64,000 nt of DNA, taken from positions 180,004,361 to 180,068,360 of the forward strand of contig OY986436.1 in NCBI GenBank assembly GCA_963920525.1, in the 5' to 3' direction. Shown one piece after another: positions 54,417 through 64,000 of this stretch. Each line of letters starts with the position of its first letter. The stretch's first letter is position 1. The notes beneath the pieces are model-generated. The model worked only from the letters and a program-made list of their open reading frames with translations. It did no database searches and was not told the DNA's origin. Source of the DNA: Dichetophora obliterata. Taxonomy: Eukaryota > Arthropoda > Insecta > Diptera > Sciomyzidae. A program made the translations under genes and the position numbers.

Positions 54417-54547
54417 CGCAATTGATCAGCTGTTTCAGACGAGTTGATCAAATCGTTTCATTTTGGGTTAAAAGTCAAAAGAGACGAAACGAGTGCAGAC
54501 ATTCGGCAAGTTGCAATCGTCTCATTTCGTCTATTTTGGTTGGGCCT
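54417..54547 (+). repeat. 131-bp repeat E, copy 1
   Basis: gatcagctgtttcagacgag … gcaagttgcaatcgtctc … tattttggttgggcct; also at 55523-55653 and 56309-56443. Confidence 0.75.
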
Positions 54548-54771
54548 AATGACATCAAAATAGACACACGTCAACTCATCGAAACTGAATGAAATGGTTT
54601 AACAAAACTTTTTTCACTCATAGTTAAAAAATTTTTGTTTGATGTTTAACAAAATTATAATTGTACATCAATTGATAACTAAAAAACACTGTAACGATAT
54701 TCATCCAAAGTGGCAATATATTTATTTGAGCAATTAGTTGTTTTATCAGCAGGTTCTATGAACAGCCCTTA

Positions 54772-55164
54772 CTCAGGGGTTACACGAGACAGTGCTGTTA
54801 AGACAGTTGCAACACATTCACAAATATTTACCAACACACACTCACTTTTGTTACTTGCTGCTACTGTCTTCTCTACTATCTTAACTTTTTTGTAGACAGT
54901 TGGCGGGACAGTAGCTAGGACAGTAGAATGATATTTAGCATATCAAATGACAGAAGACGAGAAAATTTAATAGAATTAATAGGAAAATTGCAAAACTTTG
55001 GCGGGCTCGTAGTTTAAACAAACATTTTCCTCATAAAATATAAATTTTTTACTATTTTGTCTACTGTCTACCAACTGTCTGGATTTTTATTCACAGACAT
55101 AAAGTTTGACAACTAATACGTATTTTTTACTGTCTTAACAGGACTGTCTAGTATAACCCCCGTG
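54772..55164. mobile_element. 393-bp MITE with GACAGT-rich ends
   Basis: Inverted ends ctcaggggttacacgagaca and the complement of …gtctagtataacccccgtg; both arms contain ctgttaagacagt. TA on both sides (54770-54771, 55165-55166). GACAGT/ACTGTC occurs repeatedly inside. Confidence 0.78.
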
Positions 55165-55522
55165 TAAAAGTCGATTGTTCATTCACAGCATATATGTCAG
55201 CTGCAATAAATTTTCATATGCTGCCAATAAGTTTTTAAGTTGTAATTTTCAATTAAATATTTATTACTTTTGTTCCAATTCACACATTCTTTCCTCTCCC
55301 ATTGCTTTTTTGCTGGCTTCTGACAAGAAATGAATTAACTTTCGAAAAACGAAAACAGCTGATTGATCATAGAAGTTTGCCACTTCGTTTGCGCATCTTT
55401 AGCGAAGAGAAAATATATCTGGTTTGTGCAAAGGCTTCTCCATACAAGTTTGACAGTTTATTTATAAGGCTGATTAAGTTATACAGTTTATACCATTTAT
55501 AAGGGTATTGCCCATTTCTGTT

Positions 55523-55653
55523 CGCAATTGATCAGCTGTTTCAGACGAGTTGAGCAAATCGTTACATTTTGGGTTAAATGTCAAAACAGACGTAACGAGT
55601 GCAGACATTCGGCAAGTTGCAATCGTCTCGTTTCGTTTATTTTGGTTGGGCCT
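55523..55653 (+). repeat. 131-bp repeat E, copy 2
   Basis: Closest match to copy 1, differing at scattered bases (gttacattttgggtta, gacgtaacgag). Confidence 0.75.
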
Positions 55654-56308
55654 TTACCATGATAAAATTACCAGGTAGTATTGTTCGCTGAAAATCAGCT
55701 GGGAACAAACTGACATTATGGGCATATAGTGTCAAAATGAAGCGAGGAAATGCAAACAATGTTGCTTTTTGTATTTTTTTTTAAGAAAGTTTAAAGAATT
55801 TATACAAACAACGTTTGGTCTTTGACCTGAAAGGAAAGGGATAGATTATTAGAGGAAGAATTGATTGGAACCATACGTGAATTATCGATTGGGTGGAACA
55901 AACGTGGAAGACAATTTGAATTGCATGTAACCGAGATTAGTGTTATGCATTAACTTCGGCAAGCATTTCCATCCCTCAGTTGTTCCTGTCCTTTAATTCC
56001 ATATTTTCCACAATGCAGTTGTGGATATTTTTGTTTCAATAATTCTTAAATATAGTAAAGAACAAATAAAGTGAAAATACAAAGAAATTTAATAGTATTA
56101 TTTGAAAGGTAACTGAACGAAATCGTTTCACAAGACGTTTTATTCCGTAATAACTGAACTGCTAGCATAGCAACTCGTTAGCAACAGCTGTGCAGAGTGC
56201 GTTTTTGTTTAATTTTCATCAATTTGCTTAAATTTCACCATTATTTCCCTCATCTTATACAAATCTTTATTAAAAATAAAAAAATGCACAAATTAAATAA
56301 ATATTACT

Positions 56309-56443
56309 CGATTGCCAACTGATCAGCTGATTCAGACGAGTTGAGCAAATTGTTTCATTTTGGGTTAAGTCCGTAAACATTTGTAACGAATGCAGACGGT
56401 CATCAAGTTGCTATCGCCTCGTTTCATCTATTTTGGTTAGGCC
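56309..56443 (+). repeat. 131-bp repeat E, copy 3
   Basis: More diverged: gatcagctgattcagacgag … catcaagttgctatcgcctc … tattttggttaggcct. Confidence 0.7.
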
Positions 56444-56698
56444 TAATCATGGGCCTTTACGGAACAAAAGTTTTGTTAAACCGTTTCGTTCAGTTTCGAT
56501 GTGTTGACGTGTGCTCATTTTGGACAGCTATTAGTGCTGCCAACACTTCCATTTGAACAACCTCTGAATTTGTTTTGAAAAACCGCTAGAAACCGCTACA
56601 AAATTAATGTCAAAATTGGTACCTATGTAAAAATGGAAGAGAATACTTTTTGCTATTTAAATAATTTTATACTAGAATATCAGGTGTAGGGTCATTTT

Positions 56699-57137
56699 CT
56701 CAATGTCCGGTTAGCAAAGATCTTAACAGGGAGTTAGCTAACCGTACGATAACTAAAAAAACAGTTTCGTTTTCACCAAGTGTTGGTTAAGTAACTGCCG
56801 GTTAAGTCATTAATTATGAATTTTTTGATGTGAAAGTTGTAAATATCTAACAAGGATTAATTAATAAATAATTTAAAAACGCAACAGAGTGCTGAACTTC
56901 AGTGCATATGAAGAAACGCATATGCGCATATGTCCTTTTTATATTTTGGATCGAATTCAAGTTAGAAAAAAACGAAATCCTCGAAATTCTATAAATTTTT
57001 CATTATAAAATATTTTAAAATAAATTTTGTATAAATTATAATACTTAAGACCTAACCGAACATGGAGAAAATGCTTTTTTGCTAACCGCCATTTAAATTT
57101 CCGATTAGTGCTTAACCGGACATTGAGAAAACGGCCC
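56699..57137. mobile_element. 439-bp MITE related to 51563-51811
   Basis: Starts gggtcattttctcaatgtcc, ends …ccggacattgagaaaacggccc, with gtta-rich subterminal pairs (ggttagcaaagatctt / gttaac). TA at both borders. Confidence 0.78.
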
Positions 57138-59151
57138 TTAAATAAGCAAACAATGTTCGCTTCGAAAATTCTATCGCTTTGTTTAAGGCATCGTACAACT
57201 TGTGAAATTTTTGCTCGCTGAATAAATATTTTAAAATTTTTGTATAAGCGTGTTATTACTGCGTATTACTGCGCTATTGCGTCACTTTTTTAAATCAAGT
57301 GAATCAGCGCAGTAGCGCATTTATGTTCTTCAACTCAATAGCGCAACGCAACGTTACCCATGTCTAATCCCCTGAATAGAATATGATGGCTTCGCTTGTG
57401 TGTGCGTTTCAGTCCATCGTCACTACCAAGATGTATTAAAGAAGGTGGAAGACCTAGGTGAAGTTTATAAAATCAACACCGTAGAGCTGTCAAAATCAAA
57501 CAAAATGAAGTGATGCCATATTTTGAGTGATAATCCAACGAAAAATCCAATGTTTTGTTATTTACTCTTATTGATTAGAGATTTTGCCGATTTGTACAAG
57601 TTTAATACTAATAATTAAAGACAGTAAGATGATGTGAAAAACCTGGAAGGAAAGGATGTTTTTCACCGTAAGACAAAAAGCTTAAAGTTTTTCACGTCAA
57701 AAAAAAACTGATTGCTTTTATATTAAAGGAAAACGCTCCCAAAATATATTGTTTAAATTGCCAACTAAAAAAAGCCTAAAATTTTGCTGCTTGAAAAGCT
57801 TCTTAGCTTAAATCCCCTTTATTGACTACAAAACTTCCACACAATTTTTTGTCCCACACAAAGGAAAAAGAAAAAAGTGGCATCACTACAACGAAATTTT
57901 ACAGCTCTACCCAGCCAGAACAGTAACTGTTACATACGGCGTATATAACACGAGCGGTCACACGATTTTCGTTACGTCCATATACAATTTTTCATACAAA
58001 ACTTGTGACCATTGCTCAAGCGGTTATCAAAATATCACAAAGTTTGCATCTCTGATTCTCATCCGTGTGATCTGGCATCCCTTTCTGCCACATATGTTTT
58101 TACCATTAGAAAAATATGGAGCTAAACTGCTCACACCAATAAGGAATTTAGTTGTGCGCTATCCTCCCCTTCTCCCTATGCCGTTGTGTCTAGCCCACCA
58201 TCTAGCCGATATATGCCAAATTATAAACACAATTTTTTCAAGTTTTTGAATTATTTGTTTAATAAAATATTTACCTTCCGGATAGATTTTGAATTATGAT
58301 TATTCAATTTTAACCAAAAATCAATAAAATTCAATTCAATAAATTCAATTCAATAAAAGCATAAATCGGCATGAACGGCACAGAACATCAAAAGTACAAT
58401 TTCGCAGTTGCTTGTTTTGAAACAATTTGTCCGAAGTATTCGCCAGTAGCTATTCAATTTGTAAATCTAAAAAGAAAAATTATTAAACTTCGTATGCACA
58501 ATTTTTAATTTATTTTCAAAACTTCCATTTGACTTCACCATTTTGTGTTGCGTGTTTATTTTTCTTGTTGAGTTTATTTTATGACCGCAAAAGAGCTAGA
58601 AATACAAACACATATAACTTTCCTTGTTTCCCATGAAATGACAGCGTAAAAGTGTATTGGTGAACACCAAATTCTGTTTCGTTGTGTTTGTAAAGTTGTT
58701 ACAGCTGTCCAGCAGGGTACGGTGTCGATTTCAAAGACGTCAACCTACTTCTTCCACCTTCATAAATACATCTTGGTCACTACATCTTTTTCGGTGAGTA
58801 AAATTTCGCGAATTTCATATGGCCTGCCTCACCTCCCTTGCCTAAGAAACCCGTTTTCACGCAGACTGAGCACTATAGTGTATTTTGGGCCAGAGAAAAT
58901 ATCCAGCTGTCAAGTCTACCATATAAAATTTTACTATATGTATTGCACTTTCTAAAAAAACACACAGCCCCCACTTATTGTGAATATCATGTGCGTCGCA
59001 ATACTACAGTGCTTTCTGATCAGTTTAACATCGCCATCACAAAACATTTGTTTTCATTTGTTCTGTCAATCATTTTAAACACCAAAAATGTTTCGATAGA
59101 CCGGTGGAATATGTAAAGCAGATTAATAAAAAAGCGAGGCTCACTATATAA
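57138..59151. other. Intergenic region and presumed KIAA2013 promoter/5' UTR
   Basis: No repeat or gene recognised. The promoter of the plus-strand gene should lie in the last few hundred bases; no TATA box or initiator stands out. Confidence 0.35.
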
Positions 59152-59353
59152 ATGTACCAGAAATCTGAGATCATGTTTCGCAGCGCAAGAAATAAATTTG
59201 ATGTGGCCGAAATGACGCGAAAGATAAAAAGAATTGTGGATGGGAACTTTTCCTATCGTAAGCTCTTTGTGCTTATGCTTGGGATTTGTGTGTTCTTCTA
59301 CATGCTCCCACCTGTGTTTCGATATCTCTTTGTCAGCAAGCCTATCAATAAAG
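59152..59353 (+). CDS. KIAA2013: KIAA2013 exon 1 (signal anchor)
   Basis: ATG at 59152; encodes a basic N-terminus ([19 protein letters not shown]) and the membrane anchor; donor gtaatt after 59353, phase 1. Confidence 0.88.
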
Positions 59354-61039
59354 GTAATTAAGACAAACTTAACAAACAATCAATGTGTTTATTAAATCAT
59401 TTGTAGATCCGCTGATGCAATGCATGGATGACCGACTGACACCCTACTTCCTGAAGACCTTCGAATATGATGCCAATATAAGACACTCGCCTCCTCTGCA
59501 GGGGGAGCAAAACTTTATTCCATACATCGGCAATGGTTACATTGGACTGGAGATAACGCAGGACGCAGCTTTAAATATAAAATCGGGTCGTTCCATGCAG
59601 CTGCCAATGCAGTTCCAACCCATTGTCTCCATAGTGCAGGCGAACAGTTTGTCGCGAGAAGCTACCGTAGTCGAATATCAGTCTGGAATAGCTTACAGGT
59701 ACAATTTAAAGATTTATATTCATCATGCTTACTAAATAATGTTGCATTTATTTTTGGTAAAAGATTTCAGTGCACGCCCAATTATTTCGCCACCTATGAA
59801 TACTATGCGCATCGTACTCATCCAAGTATATTAATGCAGGAAATAAGAATAACAAATACAAGGAGCACACTGGACGAAGTCGAACTAATTTTGCCGCGCA
59901 TAAGTTTTCTAAATCCAACGACACGCACCATTCATTTAAGGTTGCTATTTTAAGCCTTATGTTTCTCACTATCTGCTGCTTTTGAATGAAAGTGTATGAA
60001 CAGATTTTCTTTAAACACTTTGCTCTTCCTTGCAGCTCTTCGATTCAGACAAATGCACTGCTGGAGCACGAAGTCGTTACAGGCACCGTCAATTCCAAAC
60101 CAGATGATCCTGCCAACACTGAAGTGATAGTAGTTTCACTTGTAAAACGTACCATCTCGCGCAAACTACAGCTACGAAAACGTGGTGTCACAAAGTTAGA
60201 GTATCCCATAGCTATACACTACTCGAAGCCAACATCAGATACAAAGCAATTAAAAGAGCTCATCGAAGATACGGAAACAAAAGCCATTGAGGCAATGAAA
60301 AAAGTTATACTCAAGCTACAAGCCCAGGCCGATTCACTTGTTATAAATAATGCCTATCGAAAAGCGCACGTTAATGTTTGGAATGATCTCTGGGCAACGG
60401 GTTTTACAATAAGTACATCCAAGGCAGATAATAGTCTCAATGGTGACCGCATCAATGCCACCATGTATGCGGTGCTCTCCCAAGTGCGCAGCTATGAATT
60501 CGAGGAGCTAGTTTCGCTATCTGCACCTAGCAAACAGGAAATAGACAAAGCCTTGACATACGCTGAAGGTTGCTATGATTCCTATCATACGCTACAGGCG
60601 GAAAATCTCTGGCTGACAATGGATAGTTTAATAAGTTTGAACAATCTAGTTTCATCGTGGATGCTAACGTTAGAGAAACAGGTGAACACACTGACTCATA
60701 AAACAAATGCTTTTCCAAAATGCTTTATTTGCTGTTTGCTCTCGTACAGGGTTGTCACAATCTCATTCGGGCCGGCGCTTCTGGCGTCATACAGGCTATG
60801 GTCTTGAGTTTTGGCAGTTTCCGCTTTAGTAACCAGCACTTGGAGTGCAACATCCATCCGAAGTATTTACACCGTGATTTTCACTTTCGACGTTTGAATT
60901 ATGGTAACAAGACGCATGTCAATGTCACCATTACAGTGACAGATGACAACAAAGCTGTTATAAATGTTGCGTTGGATAGATCTGATCGCAATTATTTCGC
61001 TTGTGATGCTGGTTGTTTGGACGAACCAGTGCAGTTAAC
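59152..61039 (+). CDS. KIAA2013: KIAA2013-family (DUF2152) single-pass membrane protein, 5' five exons
   Basis: Exons 59152-59353, 59407-59698, 59764-59940, 60036-60681 and 60750-61039 splice with consistent phases into about 535 residues. A basic N-terminus is followed by one hydrophobic helix (about residues 38-56, [20 protein letters not shown]), so a type II or signal-anchor topology is likely. Diagnostic blocks shared with human KIAA2013 are HAENLW-like ([12 protein letters not shown]), [22 protein letters not shown] and [14 protein letters not shown]. NxS/T sequons ([13 protein letters not shown]) fit a lumenal domain. The human protein is about 630 residues, so about 100 C-terminal residues, including an expected second hydrophobic stretch, lie beyond 61039, probably past the window end. 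The biochemical function of the family is not established. An alternative start is Met8. Confidence 0.9.
59407..59698 (+). CDS. KIAA2013: KIAA2013 exon 2
   Basis: Acceptor …catttgtag, split Asp codon, [20 protein letters not shown] to [10 protein letters not shown]; donor gtacaa after 59698, phase 2. Contains the [10 protein letters not shown] block typical of the family's N-terminal lumenal part. Confidence 0.88.
59764..59940 (+). CDS. KIAA2013: KIAA2013 exon 3
   Basis: Acceptor …ttggtaaaag before 59764 keeps frame: [20 protein letters not shown], then [20 protein letters not shown]. An alternative acceptor (…tttcag, 59770) would break the frame. Donor is gttgct after 59940, a weak GT site, phase 2. 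Confidence 0.82.
60036..60681 (+). CDS. KIAA2013: KIAA2013 exon 4
   Basis: Acceptor …cttccttgcag; [20 protein letters not shown] to SWMLTLEKQ; donor gtgaac after 60681, phase 0. Holds an amphipathic helix ([20 protein letters not shown]) and the [11 protein letters not shown] and [12 protein letters not shown] motifs that align with the human protein. Confidence 0.9.
60750..61039 (+). CDS. KIAA2013: KIAA2013 exon 5 (most conserved block)
   Basis: Acceptor …ctcgtacag; begins [20 protein letters not shown] and ends [14 protein letters not shown] in phase 2 at gtaagt. This is the strongest match to human KIAA2013 (…GILQGMVLSFGG…, …GCLDEPVELT). Confidence 0.92.
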
Positions 61040-61767
61040 GTAAGTTTTAGATTTTAAAATTAATATCGAGTTCTTTTATACGTGCATATCATCAGTATTA
61101 GAATGTCATCGATTCGAAGTTTATTTGCATGTGATTGAATCTGTTTGCAAATTATTTACTTCTGCTACATCAATGTTAGTTTTAACTTAAAGAGGAGGTC
61201 AAACTAGAGTATCTCTGAGTATATGTCGAGATTTTTGACGAATTGAACCAATTGATTAAATTAGTCAAGAAGAAAATCTGGGTTTGTTCGGCGTAGCACA
61301 ATATTGCGCATGCCATACATCACTACTGCTTTTATCGCGAAGCTTTAAACCGAACATTTGCAAGATAATGGAATTTTTAAATAATTTGTTTAAAGACGCA
61401 GCGGACAATACGATAACCATAGCTGTAAAATCTGCATTCATATTCAGAATTTTAAGTACAACTGAATAACGACATAAGAATACATTCAATGGATGCAAAA
61501 TTAGTTTATAAATAAAACTTTTAATTCACATTAATTTTAAAAAAAAAAATTATTATTCATTTCAATTATTAATTTTCGTTATTCAGATTAATGAATTGTT
61601 TTATTCATTTGAATGCTATTCACAAAGAATTTCAGAATTTGCAATTATTATTTTTATATTCATTATTAATTTTTTATTCGTTATTCATTTTTTATTTATT
61701 ATTCATTTCTTATTCATTAATTTTTTTATTCATTATATATTAATTTTATTCATAATTAATCAGGGTT

Positions 61768-62622
61768 GTTGTGGAAACCGTTAATCGCCGGAATCGGTTT
61801 TGATTCCGGTAAAAATTTGGGAAAGGTGTCATGCATTCCGGTTTTTAGTTCGAATCGGAATTTGCATCGGTTTGAGGAGTTGCACAAACCGATATTATTG
61901 GTTTGACATTCGGAAACAAACCGGCCAGCTATTCACTAGCGGAATGTTAAACATTTTATTTATTGCTTGATAAAAACTTTAAAAAGTGTCAGTAAATGAA
62001 ATAATTTCGATGGTAAAATGTTTTTTTTTTATTTGATGGAAAATACAAAAATAAAACACAAAATTATATTCTACTGGGTGAGACTACTGCTAAAAATCTG
62101 AGCGTTGCGGCTGATAAAAGCACGAAAGGAATTGACGACGAAGGCATATGAGATTTAATAGTTTCTAACACCAAAGTGAATGAATCCTGCTTTAAACGAT
62201 ATTGGGTTACAAATCTGCAAAAAGTTCAAGTGTGTCTCCGTCTTTTGCTTAAATACGAAGATTGTTCTTACGCCCACTCTGGAAGCTCTAGAGGATTGCT
62301 GTTTCTTAAAATGCACATTTTTACTTTTTTATTGCTTTCCTCCTCCAGAAATAAAAAGGCCAACACAGCAGAACTCATTTTATACACTGTTTCTTTCTTT
62401 TCACAATTAAATTCATGTAATACACGCAAAATGTTTCAATTCGTGCAATCAAACACAAAACTTCAGAAAACAATTGAGCTGATCAGCTGATTCGAACAAT
62501 GGATTTATTTATGTTCGAAAAGAGTAAAAACCGATCGGAAATCACAACACCATTTAATACCGGAATCGTTTTGCTATTCCGATAACAAAGCAATTCCGAA
62601 ACGGATTTCGCAACAACCCTGA
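61768..62622. mobile_element. Nested TIR-like segment (agggttgttg…caacaaccct)
   Basis: Begins agggttgttgtggaaaccgt, ends …gatttcgcaacaaccct; inside both ends the phrases gaatcgg/ccggaatcg repeat in inverted orientation. A ~240-bp open stretch (62176-62490) has no family. Confidence 0.6.
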
Positions 62623-62802
62623 ATTTCTTATTCATTATTAATTTTTTATTCGACTATATAGATTTAATTTGACTATATAGATAATAACAGCAAAAAAATC
62701 GTCATGTTTATAAAATAAAAACATAGCCCGAGCCATAAGCCATGAATAAAAAATTTAAAACAAATTAATTATGAATAAAAACTGAATAATTAATAACAAA
62801 TG

Positions 62803-63440
62803 AATCTATATATATAAAAATGGTGTAAAAAATGTATAGTAAAACATCAATTGAGAATGGCTGGGCCGATTTGTCTAAAATTTTTTTTCAGTTGTTTATA
62901 ATTGCCAGGAGAAGGTTTTTACGAAGGAAAATTTTGGAAAAACCCTCCGGGAAAGTCCGATAGGTGGCGTTGGGGTGGACTTATATCGAAAATTTGAATT
63001 TATGGACCAATTTAACTGAAATTCAGAATGTATGTTTGTTTAATCATAAGAAAATAATTTGTGTATAAATGGACCCGATAGGTGGCGCTGGGGTGGACTT
63101 ATATCGAAAATTTGAATTTATGGACCAATTTAACTGAAATTCAGAATGTATGTTTGTTTAATCATAAGAAAATAATTTGTGTATAAATGGACCCGATAGG
63201 TGGCGCTGGGGTGGACTTATATCGAAAATTTGAATTTATGGACCAATTTAACTGAAATTCAGAATGTATGTTTGTTTAATCATAAGAAAATAATTTGTGT
63301 ATAAATGGACACGGTAGGTGGCGCTGGGGTGGACTTATTTCGAAAATTCAATGGCGTGAAAAGTGATTTTGGTATTGCCACAATTTTGAAATGCAATCCT
63401 GGTACGAGGGGGGTAGCGAAGCACACCGGGTTCAGCTAGT
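62803..63440 (+). mobile_element. Helentron-associated non-autonomous element with tandem repeats
   Basis: 5' end tctatatatataaaaatggt and 3' end gcgaagcacaccgggttcag + ctagt are the recurring termini of insect Helentron-associated elements. The centre has 118-bp tandem repeats. No target duplication, as expected for rolling-circle elements. Confidence 0.75.
62963..63320 (+). repeat. 118-bp tandem repeat, three copies plus a partial one
   Basis: ggtggcg[tc]tggggtggactt starts at 62963, 63081, 63199 and 63317, exactly 118 bp apart; copies 1-3 are nearly identical. Confidence 0.95.
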
Positions 63441-63621
63441 AATGAATAAAAAAATAATAACAAATTATTCTGAATAACGAAAATCAATATTTGAAATGAA
63501 TATAAATTAAAAATTTTATTTACAAATCAATTTTGCATTCATTGAATGCATTCTTATTTCGTTATTCACTGATTAATTTTTTGGGGAATAAAATCAAATT
63601 GAATGCATTCCTTTACAGCTC

Positions 63622-63853
63622 TGATGATTACTACATAGAACGGTTTGCTTTAGTACTGCTGCAATATTGCAGCCGTATGCGCACGCCGAACAAGCCTTTT
63701 GATTTCAAATCAAAATATGTTCTGAATATCGATGCACCTATTTGTAATACGGACCGTTGTATCATCAACTTAGTGTTGCCATCTACTGCAGATAAAAATC
63801 CGCAAAATTTGCAAAAAAAAAATGTAAGAAGTAGAGGGAAATGTATATTTTAA
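63622..63853 (+). other. Open reading stretch of unknown origin downstream of KIAA2013 exon 5
   Basis: An open frame reads SDDYYIERFALVLLQYCSRM, TPNKPFDFKSKYVLNI and NLVLPSTADKN before a stop at 63851. An acceptor-like tttacag precedes it in the phase needed by exon 5, and a gtaaga donor-like site occurs near 63823. However, the tttacag belongs to the terminal repeat of the AT-rich element ending here, and the peptide does not resemble the KIAA2013 C-terminus. It could be an exon of another gene or chance coding. A short inverted relative lies at about 61270-61350. Confidence 0.2.
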
Positions 63854-64000
63854 TGAGATTAATGCAAAGTTACCATATTTACAGATGAAAGTTGATTGAA
63901 TTAGTCTAAAATATTTTGATTTTATTACAAATACCTATTTTTTAACTTAAAGCGTATTTTCAAAATCTGGGAGCGAACCTTTATAATGTAACATGCCTGA
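63854..64000. other. Window end, presumably KIAA2013 intron
   Basis: AT-rich sequence without recognised features; remaining KIAA2013 exons are expected further right. Confidence 0.35.

Larger units (their letters stand above)
61418..63624. mobile_element. AT-rich terminal-inverted-repeat element in the KIAA2013 intron
   Basis: Ends catagctgtaaaatctgcat (left) and the complement of …gaatgcattcctttacagctctg (right); both arms continue into gaataacga-ataagaat-cattca and aaaattgatttgtaaataaaattt-like text. The interior holds the attcattatt minisatellite, a segment with 'aaccggaatcgg'-type repeats (61780-62625), and a nested Helentron-like unit. Same family as 37321-37464/47287-47340. Confidence 0.65.

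Noticed and set aside
62963..63320. CRISPR-like array
   Set aside because: Units are contiguous 118-bp tandem copies without spacers, in a eukaryotic transposon.
63622..63853. Exon 6 of KIAA2013
   Set aside because: Phase fits, but the acceptor belongs to a repeat terminus and the peptide lacks similarity to the family's C-terminus.

Overview
This is a window of AT-rich, intron- and transposon-laden animal nuclear DNA. Two host genes have recognisable orthologues across animals. The transposon mix (mauritiana-like mariner, Tc1, piggyBac, I/LOA-type retroposon, Helentron-like elements, Ty3-like LTR element) points to a higher fly (Diptera, Brachycera). A tephritid-like fly is my best guess, but the sequence does not fix the species.

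Host genes. (1) A minus-strand gene runs from an ATG at 50968 to a stop at 11943 and is the orthologue of EMSY, the ENT-domain chromatin repressor. I could join six coding exons with consistent phases (50968-50908, 50732-50558, 50461-50203, 30968-29580, 24297-22869, 12250-11943), giving about 1206 residues. Three introns are 19.2, 5.3 and 10.6 kb and are packed with transposons. (2) A divergent plus-strand gene starts at 59152. Its first five exons (to 61039) encode the N-terminal ~535 residues of a KIAA2013-family (DUF2152) type II membrane protein; the 3' end lies beyond the window. The two ATGs are 8.2 kb apart, with MITEs between them.

Layout. 0.9-6.2 kb: a 5'-truncated, decayed RNase H-bearing non-LTR retroposon (minus) split by a complete piggyBac element with an intact 554-aa transposase. 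6.2-10.3 kb: foldback MITEs and dispersed repeats downstream of EMSY. 12.3-22.9 kb (EMSY intron 5): a hairpin MITE, a mariner carrying a nested MITE, and a MULE-like MITE with a 9-bp target duplication. 31-50.2 kb (EMSY intron 3): a Helentron-like stretch, a Tc1 copy split by a second IS630/Tc1-mariner transposon, an AT-rich foldback repeat, a complete 9.8-kb LTR retroelement inserted in that repeat, and a second Tc1-type relic. 51-57.2 kb: hAT-type and other MITEs. 61.4-63.6 kb: an AT-rich terminal-inverted-repeat element carrying a nested Helentron-like unit with 118-bp tandem repeats.

The most unusual item is the LTR element at 37469-47282. Its two 2622-bp LTRs are practically identical (one difference seen), it has a 4-bp target duplication, a tRNA-Lys-type primer site and a polypurine tract, but no reverse transcriptase. 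Its main ORF (43078-44652) encodes an apparently intact Ulp1/SENP-type cysteine protease with a Pro-rich tail, in the place where an env-like ORF would sit. The only pol remnant is a small integrase C-terminus-like ORF. It looks like a recently mobile, non-autonomous Ty3-like retroelement that carries a deSUMOylase-like gene.
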